A DNA stretch of 64,000 nucleotides from contig CM065321.1 of the NCBI GenBank assembly GCA_033032175.1, forward strand, positions 16,576,501 through 16,640,500. The letters run 5' to 3'. Source of the DNA: Saturnia japonica (Eukaryota > Arthropoda > Insecta > Lepidoptera > Saturniidae). Made by a program: the position numbers and the translations under genes. Shown piece by piece: positions 22,091 to 35,480 of the stretch (positions are counted from its first letter, which is position 1; every line of letters starts with the position of its first letter). The notes beneath the pieces were generated by a model, which did not search any database, was not told where the DNA came from, and saw only the letters and a program-made list of their open reading frames with translations.

Positions 22091-24533
22091 TTCTTTAAGC
22101 GGAAGTAAAAAAAAAGCAAGTAAGAAATCTTTGGCGTAATAATACAAAACAAATCTCAAAATTTTATGTCGCTTGCCACCAATGTGATGAAGTTAACCAT
22201 ATATGATAAAAATATAAATTCATTTTATAGACTTTTTATTGTGTAAAAATAAGTTAACGTTGTATACAAATATAATTTTAATAAAATACACTTTCATAGT
22301 GTCATGATGTGCACGTAACTACTAAACACGTCAAATGGAATGTAGCTTCAAAAATATGTAGCAATTACTTACCTCACCGCGTCTTCGGGTAGTCGCACGC
22401 GCACCAAAACAGCTGCATTCTTGAGGGAAATTAACCGATGCTCAATAGTGAATCTTCCTCAGTTTTATATTCCCGTTGTATCAATTATTACTTCGGGACC
22501 GTGTTTAGTTAGCTGTACACCAACTATTAATTAATGTGATACCAGTTTTTTTTAATTATCTCAGAGGGGTATCGAATAAATAAATTTCCTTTATCAGTAA
22601 AAAATCAAGAATCGTTTACGGAGCCAAAACCATAATAAGGCATTTATGATTATAAAATTTATCAGTAATTAAGAAGAAATAACAAGAGTGAGTGTTAAAT
22701 GTTATTCTTTATTAATAAATCTGTAATTCTGTATATAGGTACATGTAGATTTTTCCGCAAATCTTGTTAATTATATATAGGTATTATAAAAACCACTTTC
22801 CTCGAATATGACAATAAAACGTTTTTGTCTGTCAGTCCTTTTAAATGCATCTGAATTTAATTCATAAACGGTTTGACTGATTATTATAGAAATTTCGTAT
22901 TGGGAAGTATATGATGTTTCATTATTAATAGTATTTATAAATTGTCAATTATACTTTTAGAATAATTTTTATTATTTTTAATTCTCTAGGTACCGGTTTT
23001 GGTGCAATATTGTTCACAGGAATTGACAGACTATTAGTACTGTCAATTGTACTTTTATCGTAGAATTAGTAGAAATAAAATAGGAGACGAAAAAAATTAT
23101 GCGCCATAAAAAGCCACATAGTTCGCGTGTAGTAGGTGCTAATTATAACATGTCGCAGAGGAAACATTTTTATCCTTATTGTATCCATTTACTTGCTTCT
23201 TAGGCACCACCTCCACGAACGGGTTTATCGCGGCGATATTATTATTCAGCCACATCATTCTACAACAACTCTATGAACGTATCTCCATACAGCGATACGA
23301 CAAATCACATTGATGAGGAAAACGCCAACGACTCGCTGCGCGCCCGCTGCGAGACGCGGTTTACTTGCAATGTACTCGTCGCAAAACGTAACGCAATATC
23401 GCCCCACTAAACTATTGACACTTCTGATTTCGCTTTTGCCTGTCACCGAACTGAACTCTTTCAACAAAACAACTGTGGAACGAGTTGTTGCGGTCACCCG
23501 GCAAACCGACACGCGTCACGACGATACGCAGGCGGAAGAATAATCGTCCGATGATATCAGGACAGACGCGTGGCGATACATTCGCCCATGGAGCTAGCGC
23601 CTTAACGCAAGTTTGTTTCACATGTAATTTACGTAAATACGTTTAATAAACCTGATTTAATACATCTCACTACAACATTCGCCGCCCCATGAGAATATAT
23701 CGCACATTGTAGATTGTATATTATGTAACTGCTGTCATATTAGTTTAACCGGTTGCTAATTTGAAACTAAAGAAAGTAATTATATTATTAATCAATTAAT
23801 TGATTAATTAATCAATCTTGGTCACTGATCAGATGCGCAGGCAGTACATATCTACTAAATTAAATTTACATAAATTTAGAATTATATTTTTTTTTTATAT
23901 TTAATTAAAAGCTAAAGTTTTATATATACTGTCAACAGCTTCTCGTCAAATTTTTTGACGTCGAAATAATGAGGATACATGTAATAATTATATGACACTT
24001 CTAAATAAAGCCTCGAAATTCATGACACAGTGGTTGTCACGGAGCAGTGACTTTAAAAATAAAATTGGCAACAAAAACGCACATGTCGGCCATAACCGCA
24101 ATTATACAAGACAAAAGACTTCAAAAGTTACATGTCACCCTGAGGCGTAAACCGTGTGAGGTGTTTGTGAGGTGTCAGGAGGTAAAACCAAACCATCCGT
24201 GACCTAGGAGTATGCAAATTTTACCCTTAAACATCCAATAATAAGGAACGTACAAAATGTAAATACGCTTGTATTTCTACTTACATATAAAAGATTTATT
24301 ATCAAAAATTGTGCTCAAAAATACCGCCTCGAGGGAGTTAAACTGTTGTGCATTCATCACGACTTATCTTTAGGTGAGATTTAGTTATTTCGATATTCTT
24401 GTGGAATTACCTAAGGTTTGTCAAATAAGACACTTTCACCCGACCACTGTAATATAAAATATGTTTATGATAAAAATTCATCACAGCGAAAAACTTCAGT
24501 ACGTTAAGTTTTTAGACAAGCTTACGTATATTC

Positions 24534-24536
<3 letters not shown>
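22091..24536. other. Unassigned, with a GC-richer patch at 23200-23690
   Basis: No gene was recognised. Between 23200 and 23690 GC content rises, overlapping open frames occur on both strands, and an AATAAA (23643-23650 region) precedes a ...CTACAACA end near 23677. This could be part of an LTR element, but no matching second LTR, primer site or protein motif was found. Confidence 0.35.

Positions 24537-24576
<40 letters not shown>
24537..24576. repeat. (CT)n microsatellite
   Basis: About 40 bp of uninterrupted CT dinucleotides. A polymorphic marker is likely; no function is implied. Confidence 0.97.
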
Positions 24577-24579
<3 letters not shown>

Positions 24580-25002
24580 CCGCTGTACTTAGACTGTATT
24601 CATCATGAAGTGAATTTTCTGCGGCCCCACCAAGATATTACGATATGACGTATTTGAACATACCACGTCATAAAACTGTAGAGTAGTCACCACTTCGAAT
24701 GTTTTAAAATAATTAGTTAATTAGAATTTGACTGAGGCATTGATTAGAAACAGAATAATCATCATTATTTCAATCGAAAGACGTTCGCTTATAGTCATAA
24801 GCCTCTGCCAAAGATCGTCATAACGACCGGTCTTATGCTCCCAGCTTGCAGCGGGTTCCTACAACCTTCAAATAATTCTCAGTCTACCTTGAGGCGGATC
24901 TTACTACGCTATCTTTCGATACGCAGCCGCCACTCGAGAAGTCTTCGGCTGAAATGAACCTGCAAAAGACTACTAAAATAATCCTCAAAATTGCTAAAAA
25001 TA

Positions 25003-25255
25003 CTAGCTGAACCGCGCAACTTCGTCTGCGTCACATAATGGAAGCTCTCAAAAGGAACAAATTTGTTCACGTTTTTGCAACATTTTTCATTGAAGCTCCG
25101 CTCCTATTATTGGAAGCTTGTTTTTATATAGCCTATAACTTTCCTCGATAAATGGGCTATCCAACACTAAAACTATTTTTCCATGCGAACCAATAACTTC
25201 TGAGATTAGCGCGTTCAAACAAACAAACTCTTGACCTTTATAATATTAGTATAGA
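25003..25255 (-). mobile_element. Non-autonomous Helitron, family 1, short form (253 bp)
   Basis: Minus strand: starts TCTATACTAATATTATAAAG, contains AACGCGCTAATCTCAG and GAGGAAAGTTATAGGCTATA, and ends GTTGCGCGGTTCAGCTAG. Plus-strand flanks are A (25002) and T (25256). It shares both ends with 11065-11587 but is half as long. Confidence 0.88.
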
Positions 25256-27084
25256 TTTGACATAATAAGCCAATGCTTCTGTGACATAGTTGGAGAAAAA
25301 AGTGAAAGGAAATAAGAGACAACTATAATAATTATGTAATCGGTTTTCAAAGCTTTTTCCTAATGATTTCATATTCATTCGTCTGTGGATCTTTCTGTGA
25401 TCCAAGTGAATAAGTTTCGCGGCTAATACTCTGTTAGGTCGAAGTATAACTGTACTCTATGTTCTGCCAAAGCGCATCCAAGTAAGGCCATTAAAATAAT
25501 TCCTAACCATTCTAACAATATCGGCTAACGCTTAAGCAGACTTCGATCTGTTTAACGGAGCGTAAACAATCTTAAATTACTCGTTTTGTCTTAACTTCAC
25601 CTGTGAAATTTACGCAGGTACGGTGCGCGTTCATAACAACGAATGTGCTCTCGTGAGAGTGCGTATTGAGACCGCTACAGCGTGACTTTGGGGACCCGAC
25701 AATTTTTATTCGGTTAAACTTGATTAGGTAATTATTATAGACTTATAACCTTATTTTAAAAGATAATTTAGATAAAAGAAGTTACAAATGATGGTTAGTT
25801 ACATAATTAGGTTTAACGATCTAATGTAAAAAAAAAACAAATGAAATGGTAATTGTTCACAAATCAGCTTGAGTTTGTTGCCGATTTTTCTCGGCACGGA
25901 TATAAAGTTATAATACAGTCGAAGATGTTGACGTGCTAAGCCATGTAAATAGACTGACTATGAACTTCAACTCTCAAAATACTCCGAGCGATTCCCGGTG
26001 ACAGATTTTCATCTTTTGGATAAGTAGTAGTTAGCTAAACGAGGATTACAATAATAGTATACCATTATTTTAGTAACAGAATATTATGCATCACAACTGC
26101 TATCAATAAATCGCTTAAATTTTGTCGCCGTGGTCGGATATAATGCCAAACTAAACCTAGAATGAAGATTAGTTCAATTCATCGACATAAAAAAAGCGTT
26201 ATTGCCTTATCTGTGGTAATTTTTAACAATTATAAATACCTTCTTAGTTCTTTAATTGAATTCTATTTTCAATTTAGATTTAGTTAAATAAACTACATTA
26301 AAAGAGGCTAAAAGTGAATTAGCATTTTGTTTTCAGGTGACTATTTTTTATTATCAAAGTATAATAAAGCTAGCGTGAAAATATATTTAAAATGCCTTAG
26401 CGTATATTAATCCCAACCTATTTATTCTAGATTATTATTATTATTGATAAAAACAAATAGGAAATATAACCAATTACTTGGCACAAAATCTAGCACAACA
26501 TGTCATCGATGCTATTTGCTATTTTCAGTGAGATTAGTAAAGAAATACTGTTCGGTCTAGACAAATTACTATGAAGAGTAATCTCGGAAATTTTTGATTC
26601 GAACGAACGTCATCTGAGAAGTTTTTTATAAAAGATAATCGTTGCGTTTTTATATTCTCCATTTCGACCAGATAAATGTTTTTGCTTTAAACTTATTTTC
26701 ATTCATTTCACTACTGAATAGTATGATAAAAATCCAAAGACTATTCAAGAAGGTTGTACGGTTATTACATATTTCATGTGTATCATTATGCGAATGATGC
26801 TGATGTTTAGAAATGATTCCTCTATGTTCGTGTATGGTATCTTGGCATCGGTATAACAGTATCATAGTAATCAAAGTTCAAACAATCTTGTTTAAAAGGA
26901 AACGCTTATAAAAAGGAAGCCCCAGCTTTTCGCTAGACTGGAATATCTTTCAAACTTTGAATTAATTGAACTAATTTGAGTAGAGATAGTTTTACTTTTA
27001 ATATTTTTTCTCCTTTTTTATACTAACTCGGCAAAATGAATGTACAGCACCTTATGGTGAGTAGGTAAGATACAGTCTACAAAC
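25256..27084. other. No recognised gene
   Basis: AT-rich, no coding region or repeat recognised. Confidence 0.45.
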
Positions 27085-27370
27085 AACGGCGACCTTTGGT
27101 GACACAAATTTCATCATGCAGGCCTGCTAAAATGCCTCTCCGTGCGTCCTTTGAAGAACCCAATATCAAAGGAAGATATGCTGGTTGAAAAATCTATTCC
27201 ACATCTGCACGGTACGGCAAATGTAAGAATCAGCGAATCTTTTGTTCGTTTCATGATGGGCACTACCGTGCAGCAGTGGCTTCGTAGATAAGACCGCGTG
27301 GTTTTGAAGTGAAAGGGAGATGATGAACATGAAGTGTAGCAGAATGTATAAGTGATATCCATCATGTGCC
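27085..27370. repeat. Dispersed repeat D copy
   Basis: Contains 'tttgaagaacccaatatcaa', 'attccacatctgcacgg' and 'ttcgtttcatgatgggc'. Comparable blocks are at 14170-14460 and 21291-21590. Confidence 0.5.
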
Positions 27371-27469
27371 TACCTGATTACACTTGTCGATTTACCGGAT
27401 AATAAGTTCAAGAATCATGTTAAGCAAGTTTTATTGTCGAAAGGGTATTTATTATAGGGATGCTGAATA

Positions 27470-27722
27470 CGTGAATGATGGTGATGTCTGGATGCGATTT
27501 CCTCTCTGTACATCTACTAAAAATGATAATAACTGTATATAATTGAATACTGTAAAAACTGATTAAAAAAAGAAAATAAGATGTTGATAAACCCGATCAA
27601 GTTTCTTGTCGGTTTTTCTCATTGTCTGGGATGTTTTCCAAACCGGTGGTAGTGTTTTGACAATCATAAGTGACTTCTTAGGGCCTAAATTGAATAATAA
27701 ATATTTTGATTTTGATTTTACA
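27470..27722 (+). mobile_element. LINE 3' end (TTTTGAT tail)
   Basis: Close copy of 12672-12936, sharing 'tgatgtctggatg', 'atttcctctctgta', 'ttgataaacccgat' and the ATTTTGATTTTGATTTTA tail. Confidence 0.68.
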
Positions 27723-28824
27723 TAATACCAACCCAACTTTTTTATATTTAAGTAGTAATAACACTTTTACGATATTTGCCCGTGTCTACCTTACGACAAA
27801 AACTTTTGCGCAGTTTTGAAATATGTAACTATATTAGTATTTTGCTATTAGCATCACAAAAGCAATAACGAATAAGTAATTAACAGATATTACTTGGTCG
27901 ATGCGAATATTTTAATTATTTTTTACATTTCGTTGATAGCAGGGAACATTTTTGAATAATTAATTTTGATAAAGAATTAAATCCGAGATATGGTGTTGCC
28001 AAGAAAAAGTACCTTTTAGAAGTAATATAAATGATTTTATTTAATATTCGTTTGAAAATCTAAAATATATTGTGTAATTTAATATTATGTATATTAAGAA
28101 TAGTATAAAGTAGATAATTATATGACATTAGTTAACAAACAATATGCATTCATTGCAAAACATCAACAATATCATTGTGATGTACGGGTCTTGTAATAAT
28201 TAGCATCGTGTTATGAATACTAAAATACAATATTTACACCGAACCACCGCCGCTGTTGGCAATATTAAACATAACATTATATTCAGACAATTTATTCTTA
28301 CAATAGAGGTGAGAGAACTTTCACGTGGGATTTATTTCGCGAAATTATTAAATGATTATTTAAAAAGACCAAAGCTGGTCTAATTTAGCTTCGTAGGGTA
28401 CGTCAATTGTGTTCGATTGGATTACGGGTACCATACGTCCACACACCATGGAACCAGATCAGCGTTATTAGATTCCTTATCGAGTAAAACGGGATATTGA
28501 AATTTTTCCGTAAAAAAGCTAAATTATTAAAAAGAAAACAAAAAACCAGACTTCAAGAAAAACAGTTGACTAAAAAAAATTATTATATAGCCTATGTCAC
28601 TCCCACAACTAATATAATCTAACGACTCCTCGTATGCTAAATTCCGTCAAGCCGTTTAGGCTGCAGAGCGTGCCAAAGATATAGACATACATACGCTCGA
28701 AAAACGTAACCCTCCTTTTTCGCAGTTGGGTAAAAATTTTCGTTGGAACCAAGACATAATTAAAAAACGTACATAATCAGTAGTTTTAACTATTCCTTTT
28801 TTGTTTAGATAAGATATATAGATA
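27723..28824. other. No recognised gene
   Basis: AT-rich, no feature found. Confidence 0.45.
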
Positions 28825-29110
28825 AGATCAGGAATGAGTTTATTAGATGAAGACTTGAAATAGCATCAGTCACAGAGAAGTTGAGGGGTTATAGGCTAGC
28901 ATGGTATTGGCATGTCATTAGGAGGGATGAAAGTTATAGTACGAAGATCGATGGATATAGGAGTAAACGAAGACCGAAGAAGGTATGGATGCATTGTGTG
29001 AAGAATAATATGCGTATAAAAGGTGTGAAGACTGAGATCATATTTGATAGAGCAGAGTGGAAGAAGAAAACATGTTGTGCCAACCCTACTTAAGTAGGAT
29101 AAGGGGTAAA
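28825..29110 (+). mobile_element. RTE-type LINE, C-terminal relic
   Basis: One frame reads RNEFIR (stop) RLEIASVTEKLRGYRLAWYWHVIRRDE, then GYRSKRRPKKVWMHCVKNNM and FDRAEWKKKTCCANPT. This is the conserved C-terminal block of RTE-clade reverse transcriptases (LRWxGHVxRRDE ... GRPKxxWxDxV ... DRxEWKxxxxxADPT). An in-frame stop near 28857 and loss of everything upstream show that it is dead and 5'-truncated. Confidence 0.85.
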
Positions 29111-30117
29111 AAGAATATGATGTAAGTATTAAAATCAATCAATAAATATTATATGATCAGTATTATAATTTGTTTTAAGACATTTTTTCCAAGACTTCGC
29201 TCTCGTTCCCTTTGTCGGAACATAAAAACCCAAACACGATTTCTATACCTGTGAATTTTCTTAAGTCATATTAACTAGTCCCTCAAACGTATCCCACTGA
29301 CATCCAAAATCGGGTCTAAATACAACCCTGTTCACTTCTAATTACACATAATCCCCATTGAGAACGCATTCAATGAAACCTTTGAATTACGGTTGGAAAG
29401 CGCCCGCATTATTAGGCCGCCGGTCACAGTTGAATCTCTAAATGCTACGCACACTTCCTTCTTCTTTATGAGATCCTGGTACTATTCATTTGAGCCGATT
29501 AGAAACTGCTTATCCGATTATTCTATTGTTAAATCTGTTTATATTGCAAGCATAAATTTTAACGCTTTGTACGCTTGAAGTCCTGTCTTCAGTTACCTTC
29601 TATAGCGAAATTAAGGTTTCCGTAGGAAGTTCTATTGAATCCGTTCTTAACTAGCTGATGCATGCGGCTTCTTCTTCGAATCTAAAACATACATTATTAA
29701 AAACCTAATCACAATATCATCGATGGTTCACTTTGGCGTATTAAATTAATTTGGACGTAAGATTGGTTTTTCGGGCAAAGCGGGATTTTCAAACCACTTG
29801 AGTAATAAAGCGGGATTCTTTCTTCGAATGCGGGATATGTTAAAAAAACAAAAATAATCGGTAGACTCTTTTTGAGTTTCGAATTATGTTTATGTTATAT
29901 GTAGATAGCCATAGACTATGCATTTTAATAAAAATGCAATACGTACTTTACTATACATTATAAGTACAAATAACTATAACTCTCTGGTTGACCCTGTAAA
30001 AGAGTTTTTTATATAATAGCACGGCAAATTAACGGTACTGTCGTTGACGATAAGCACAGTACAATCCTAACACAATGGTGACCACCGTGACCACCAATCG
30101 ACGGTCACCGATGTCAT
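29111..30117. other. No recognised gene
   Basis: No gene seen. GCGGGAT occurs three times between 29780 and 29840 without other structure. Confidence 0.4.
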
Positions 30118-30365
30118 GCAGGCCTGCATTAATTTAACTGGATATGCACAGGCTGATCCCGAAACGCGATACGCAAAACCGAGTCACTATGACGGACTTT
30201 CCACCATACGCATAGTGATCGCGACTTAGTCGGACAAAACAGCCTTACCAGCCTGCTGTCGTCATATCCTCGTTTGATGTTCAGCAGGGTGCACCACGTG
30301 CAGGTGAGGTAGGCTTGGGCGTCTCAATGCTGAAGATGTTATTCGACACCCCTTACACCCAAAAC
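30118..30365. repeat. LINE 3'-flank relic
   Basis: The segment 'aggcctgcattaa', 'atgcacaggctgatccc' and 'gagtcactatgacgga' parallels 57690-57790, downstream of a LINE C-terminus. A second, weaker piece ('ggcttgggtctcatttctta') is at 30760-30910. Both are probably 3' ends of the same LINE group. Confidence 0.45.
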
Positions 30366-31625
30366 ATATGTTGCTCACAAATTAATTATTTATATTTTTA
30401 TGAGGATTTCACTTTTTTATGGTTTCCTTTATGCTGCACCCTTGAATAAACCCCGAAAAACGGGAGTGAGGCTGTCTCATGCTGGACATTTAATTTTGTT
30501 CTCGAAATTGGGACGTCCCGCCAAAATCAGAACGTATGGCAACGCTACTACTAGTTCACAAGTTGCAGTACTTTCAAGATCAATCATTGCATGCCAAGCA
30601 AAAAGACTTTCACAGCGGCAAATCATATCCATCTTTTTAAATATAATAGCGCGGCAAAATTAAAAAAACTATTCCTGGCCGACCACCGAGAGAGATCATC
30701 AATTCATCTTACAAAGGTAAATAATTATACACTAGATATTATTTATGTACAAGGTGATCAATTAATATGACGGGATGAGTGTTTGTGTACCTGTCGAGAT
30801 ATATAGCCCTACTAACCCACTATAGCCAAATAACGGGAAAGTTACCCAGGAGGGTGAATCACGTGTGTGGTTGGCTTGGGTCTCATTTCTTAAGATGTTG
30901 TTCAGTAGTTGCTTTTTTTATACCACGAAGGTGGAAAACGACTCTTTAAAACCGGTTCACTCCAAATTGTAATCCTCTAGGAAAATCTAACCAGAGAGCT
31001 CATCTCATTACCGGAGCATTTGCAGAAGGAAAGTCCTGTGAATAGCAAGATCCGCTATGTCTTTAACTTACCATTAGTTGCTACGCAACGCATTAAAACA
31101 AAGATACCGGCGCGTAAAATATCTGATTCGGCAGTAAATACAGTTGTTTTAAAACCTAACGTAGTCATCTGAAATAACTACAATAACAAAATTAACAAAA
31201 TAAGAAAACTAACTCCAATAATCTTGAGAAGTTCCCTGGTGATTCTACATCTATCGATTGATCATCTAAATCGGTTCATAAACAAAGAATTTATGCGTGA
31301 AAATCCATAAAAAAATATACAGTCGAATTGAGAATTTGTTTAGTCGATAAATAATAGGTTTGCTATTCATGTACGATGCATAATTTTTAACGCGCAAGAC
31401 AGCTTTACAATCAAACCGATGCAGCCAGTCTAGACAATTTGTACGTGATTATATTCACATAATAACAACAACACCATTGCCTGTGGTCACTGACATTGGA
31501 GTAATAATAACATCTCGCCGTAACTAAGCTTTTTCTTTAAACCGCATCAGAAAAAACTGCACTGCATTCAATAAACTTTTCAAGTCTTCTGAAGGGATAA
31601 TCAAACTAATTCTCCAGACTCTTGC
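30366..31625. other. No recognised gene
   Basis: An 87-codon frame at 30400-30663 lacks recognisable motifs and sits next to LINE debris. I do not call it a gene. Confidence 0.4.
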
Positions 31626-31880
31626 TTCTATAACAGAACCGCATGCGCTGGGCTTCAGAGCCACAGTTTCACGGTAACCTCCATTTTAGCACGAACCAAA
31701 AATATCTCTACGTCTTATTTTTGCAGTACTATGAACTGTGGAACCGTCTCAAAACTCACCGGTTTCCTCCTTCTTATGACACCAACTCCTTCAAGCGTAA
31801 TATGAAGAGATATTTAGGCAGACAGGCGATAGATTATCGATCTCTCGGTGGTCACTTTAAAGCACAGTGCAAGGGTTAAC
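31626..31880 (+). mobile_element. CR1/Jockey-type LINE, C-terminal relic
   Basis: The frame reads MRWASEPQFHGNLHFS...YYELWNRLKTHRFPPSYDTNSFKRNMKRYL. The pattern 'x-LWN-x-L ... FP-x-Y-[DN]-x-x-x-F-[KN]-x-x-[VM]-x-x-[YH]-L' marks the very end of many LINE reverse transcriptases. A related copy is at 57510-57700. Confidence 0.65.
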
Positions 31881-32574
31881 TAAAACAGCTTATTTCAAAA
31901 TCTATTGCTAAGTTTCAAGATGTATTCTGACAGCTGATAGCTTTCTTCAGCACCAGCTAGGGTTACCGTATTACTGCTTTCTTTACAATGACATTTCACA
32001 TCTGTGTAATACCTACCTATATTATGTATCCTACTGCCGGGCAGAGCCCTCATTTAGAAGAAAGACATAGGGTCAATCACCACGCCATCGTGTGATGTTG
32101 TGGTGCCTCGGTCGCCACTATTTGATTTACACTGGCCGCTTAGAAAATAGGTACAATTGGAAATGTTCGAACAGAGATCGTGTCAGAAAAAGTCTTGTCA
32201 AATTGCTACTACGAATTTTCTGGTTAATAATTTGGTATACACCTATGTAAATTATTGCTTAAAATTTATAATAAACCATTATGGATCAATATACAATAAT
32301 ACAGTCATCATGCGCCAACATGCCGATTTATTTATTCAGAAGTCATCTCAACATAATATGGTAGATCCTGGCCACATAATTTCATGACCTACGATCTCTA
32401 AAATGTTTGGGCGATGTCACAAAAGTCGAAATCCACAGTTCTATATTTTTTCCACGTACAATAGTGCTACAGGATCCCTCACAATGTTTTACTTCACCGT
32501 CAGTCGATAGTGCTACCAAGTTTAAATTAGTAATCGTACGTGTATTCTCAAAGACTTTAACTGTAGAAAAAAAA

Positions 32575-32765
32575 ACTTCATTTAAGTTCCTTATCTTCTT
32601 TGACCTCGTATTTTACTGTATTACGCGATTTACTTCGGTCTTGTGCGTTTTCTTCCACAAGTCCCATCTCTCTCACGTCATTCTGGACTACCGTCATCCA
32701 TGTTGTTTGAGGTCTTCCCCTTCCCATATTCTTTGTAGCCATGGAAAGGTACTTTTTCACAACAT
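32575..32765 (-). mobile_element. RTE-like LINE, C-terminal relic
   Basis: Minus-strand frame contains GRGRPQTTWMTVVQNDVREMGLVEENAQDRSKSR, matching the GRPxxxWxDxVxxDMxxxGL...AxDRxxWR end of RTE/related reverse transcriptases. It is more diverged than 28825-29110 and probably from another subfamily. Confidence 0.6.
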
Positions 32766-33199
32766 GGTTATCTCAGTCTGGACTCTTTTACTTTGCCCAA
32801 TCCTCCGCTCCTCATATTTAACTTAAAGTAAAATTAATACCAACATATTAATTATCATAATATATATTAGGTGATAATTATTAACGAACAGAAACTCGAG
32901 TTACTTACAAGTAATACCTATGACCCTGGCAATGAACCTAAACCACTACGCATACTTTTATATAATAAGTTACTTATTATCTTAGAATTATGTGATCATT
33001 TCGAACGAACCTGACGAATATAATAAACATTTTTGAGCGAAATCAGCAAATCTTGATATGCTAAACCGCTTTAGCGTCACCTGGTTTTGTCTCAAACTAT
33101 TTGTCATTCGTTCGCACATCGGTCCAAGAAGGGCAACGCACACTATGAAGTTTAAATTTATTTTAAAAGTTATGCATTTCTTCCCGTCTTCTTTTTTTA

Positions 33200-33520
33200 T
33201 AATAACAGGGATAGCGTTGCGTCCAGAATCTCACCCGATCTTAACTGTCGATGTGACCCAAGATGGTAATACGCTGAGCCTAGTGGAAGACTGGTTCTCA
33301 AAAGTGCAGCTGCCGGAACACACCTATAGGTGCTTGGCGACAGATTTTCAACTTGAGGACGGTAAGCTAGCTGAGCGGGCATTAGAAAAAACCCTACCAA
33401 CGTGTTATGCTTTCATCACGTTGTTTTCCTTTACCAAAAGCTCAGGCTCATTGCAGGATTCGAACCTAAGTCGATCAACGCGATTTCCATACACGCTAGC
33501 ATTAAGCCGACATTGATTTA
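33200..33520 (-). repeat. SINE family II copy
   Basis: Minus strand: B-box region TCGAACC near 33455-33480, then the GATGAAAGCATAACACGTT body, CTAGCTTACCGTCCTCAAGT and GTGTTCCGGCAGCTGCACTT. Open frames across it are products of the repeat and not genes. Confidence 0.78.
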
Positions 33521-34987
33521 ATGTTGTTTGTTGTTTTTTGGCGCTGCAAAAGCGTTTGTCAAAGTAAATATTTTTAAGCATTCGTAGTATTTTCCCTTCC
33601 TTTGTGGCTCCCTTGTTAGAACCATCTAGGGTGTTTTTGTGACCAGTCAAAATGCATGTTTCCAGTACAAATTTACAATCCACTTCGCCAATAACCAAAC
33701 TATATAATGCAAAATGTACCAATATATATAAAATATAGGGTCAAAGAACCTAAGATAATAAATAAAATAAAATTATCATTGCAGCTAGAGATTCCACTAT
33801 AAGTTATAGCAACCATATCAGCTTGAAGACGTTTTTGCAGTAGTGTGAAGTATAATAAACGTATAGGTAGTGTATATATAGTGTACGTTTGTAGAGAGTA
33901 CGAAGCACGTGGTAGCTATTAACTAGTTCAAACCGGTTTAATCCGGTTTTACATACTGTGTATATTATACATCTACAAATGCAAAAACGTCTCCAGTCTG
34001 ATTTACCAGTACATCTACGTAATGCCTTCGAATAAAGGCCCAATGTGAATCCGTCCTAACGATGATGAATGCACAAAATAACAATTCGAGACGTGACTTC
34101 CACCATATGTCACCTCGTTCATCAACATTGACACGAGAGACTGGATTTTTTGCATTCGCACAACGACAAGAAACGCGTAAAAATCACATGTTTCGACACT
34201 TTATTATGTATTTACATGAAAACGTCTGGCGAATTCGAAATGAACGTGCGTTTTTAACTGCATTTGTGGAAATCGAAAAAATGCATACCTTTAGAAACCT
34301 ACCTACCTTTTGAATATATACGTTATTTGTGAATTTGATTGCATTTTGGGAATATAATCTGCACTTTTTTATTGCAGCGGGTTAGAGCGGTAGTTGCAGT
34401 CAATGTTGGCGGATGTTGGGTTGGCGACGCTTTGATCCAACGTTGGCGGTGTTTTGCCGAGTTCGTTTTTTTTTAATAGACAGACTAGATCATATCAAAG
34501 TTTCATGTTAAAACATGGATATTTTTAAAGCGGTTGGTAGGGATCGCAACCACCGTACACATATTAATAAAATAAACATCTTTACAGTGGTTTTCTTTTG
34601 ATTTGTCGGGTTTCGGGATCACCCGGTGTATTTATTTATCAGGTACAAATATAATTAATCAGTCAGTCAGTCTGTCAACCAATCACCTCTTTGCATATTG
34701 CATATTCAAAGACAATCGCACACACACACAAACCTTTTTTTTATATTCACTAAGATGTTTCACGTCTGCCGGGTGACGGGCAAGTTTTATTTTATAAATT
34801 TTTAAGTTTCGCGTTTGTGTAATATGTATTTAGATGGGCAGCAAGAGAGCAATCAGAAACAGAGTTTATTGTGGTCAATCTATGGTCAATAGTGTAGGTA
34901 AATAGTAAAGTCAATTAGTACGAATACTAATTCATTAGTACGGATTCCATAATCAAATCGACACGATCCTCCGACTTATATTAAATA
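33521..34987. other. No recognised gene
   Basis: No gene recognised. An 83-codon frame at 34062-34313 shows no known motif. The 'ttgatccaacgttggcgg' segment near 34430 may be a MITE end; no partner end was established. Confidence 0.4.
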
Positions 34988-35480
34988 CTAGTTGTGTCCG
35001 AGGCTTCGCTCACGTGGACTACAGAATGTCTGCGTGAATATTGCTCTCCCGCTCCTGGTTAATTTAAAGACAAATGCTTATTGTGTATGTTCCTTAGAAG
35101 ACTTTTTTGTAGGTCTTTTTAATGTTTACAGTTGTGTACTACATTAATTTTCTTTATCTTTTAGGGTTTACTCAGCATAAGCCATTTAATCGCCCGAATT
35201 GATTAACCATGTCCAGTTTTTTTTTTATTTGTGCAGAACCCTGTCTTTTTCTAAAATAAAATAAGCCTAAGTTACTCTCTATAAAATCAGCTATAAACCA
35301 GTGAAAGTACCGTCAAAATCGATCCAACCGTTTCAGAGAATACCCGGAATAGACAGACAGACAAAAAATTTAAAAATGCGTTTTTTGGTATAGGTGTCGT
35401 ATATACTTTCATATACATTTAGTAAAAAACTGTTATTTTGACATTACAAACAGACACTTCAATTTCATTAATTGTATAGA
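34988..35480 (-). mobile_element. Non-autonomous Helitron, family 2 (493 bp)
   Basis: Minus strand runs from TCTATACAATTAATGAAATT to the CTAG at 34988-34991, flanked on the plus strand by A (34987) and T (35481). It aligns along its length with 18603-19134. Confidence 0.83.

Noticed and set aside
23255..23621. Protein-coding gene
   Set aside because: Three frames on opposite strands overlap with none favoured, and no motif is visible.
32407..32826. 139-codon plus-strand ORF
   Set aside because: It overlaps an RTE-like fragment whose recognisable coding sense is the minus strand.
33058..33516. 152-codon ORF
   Set aside because: It crosses a minus-strand SINE family II copy and has no motif of its own.
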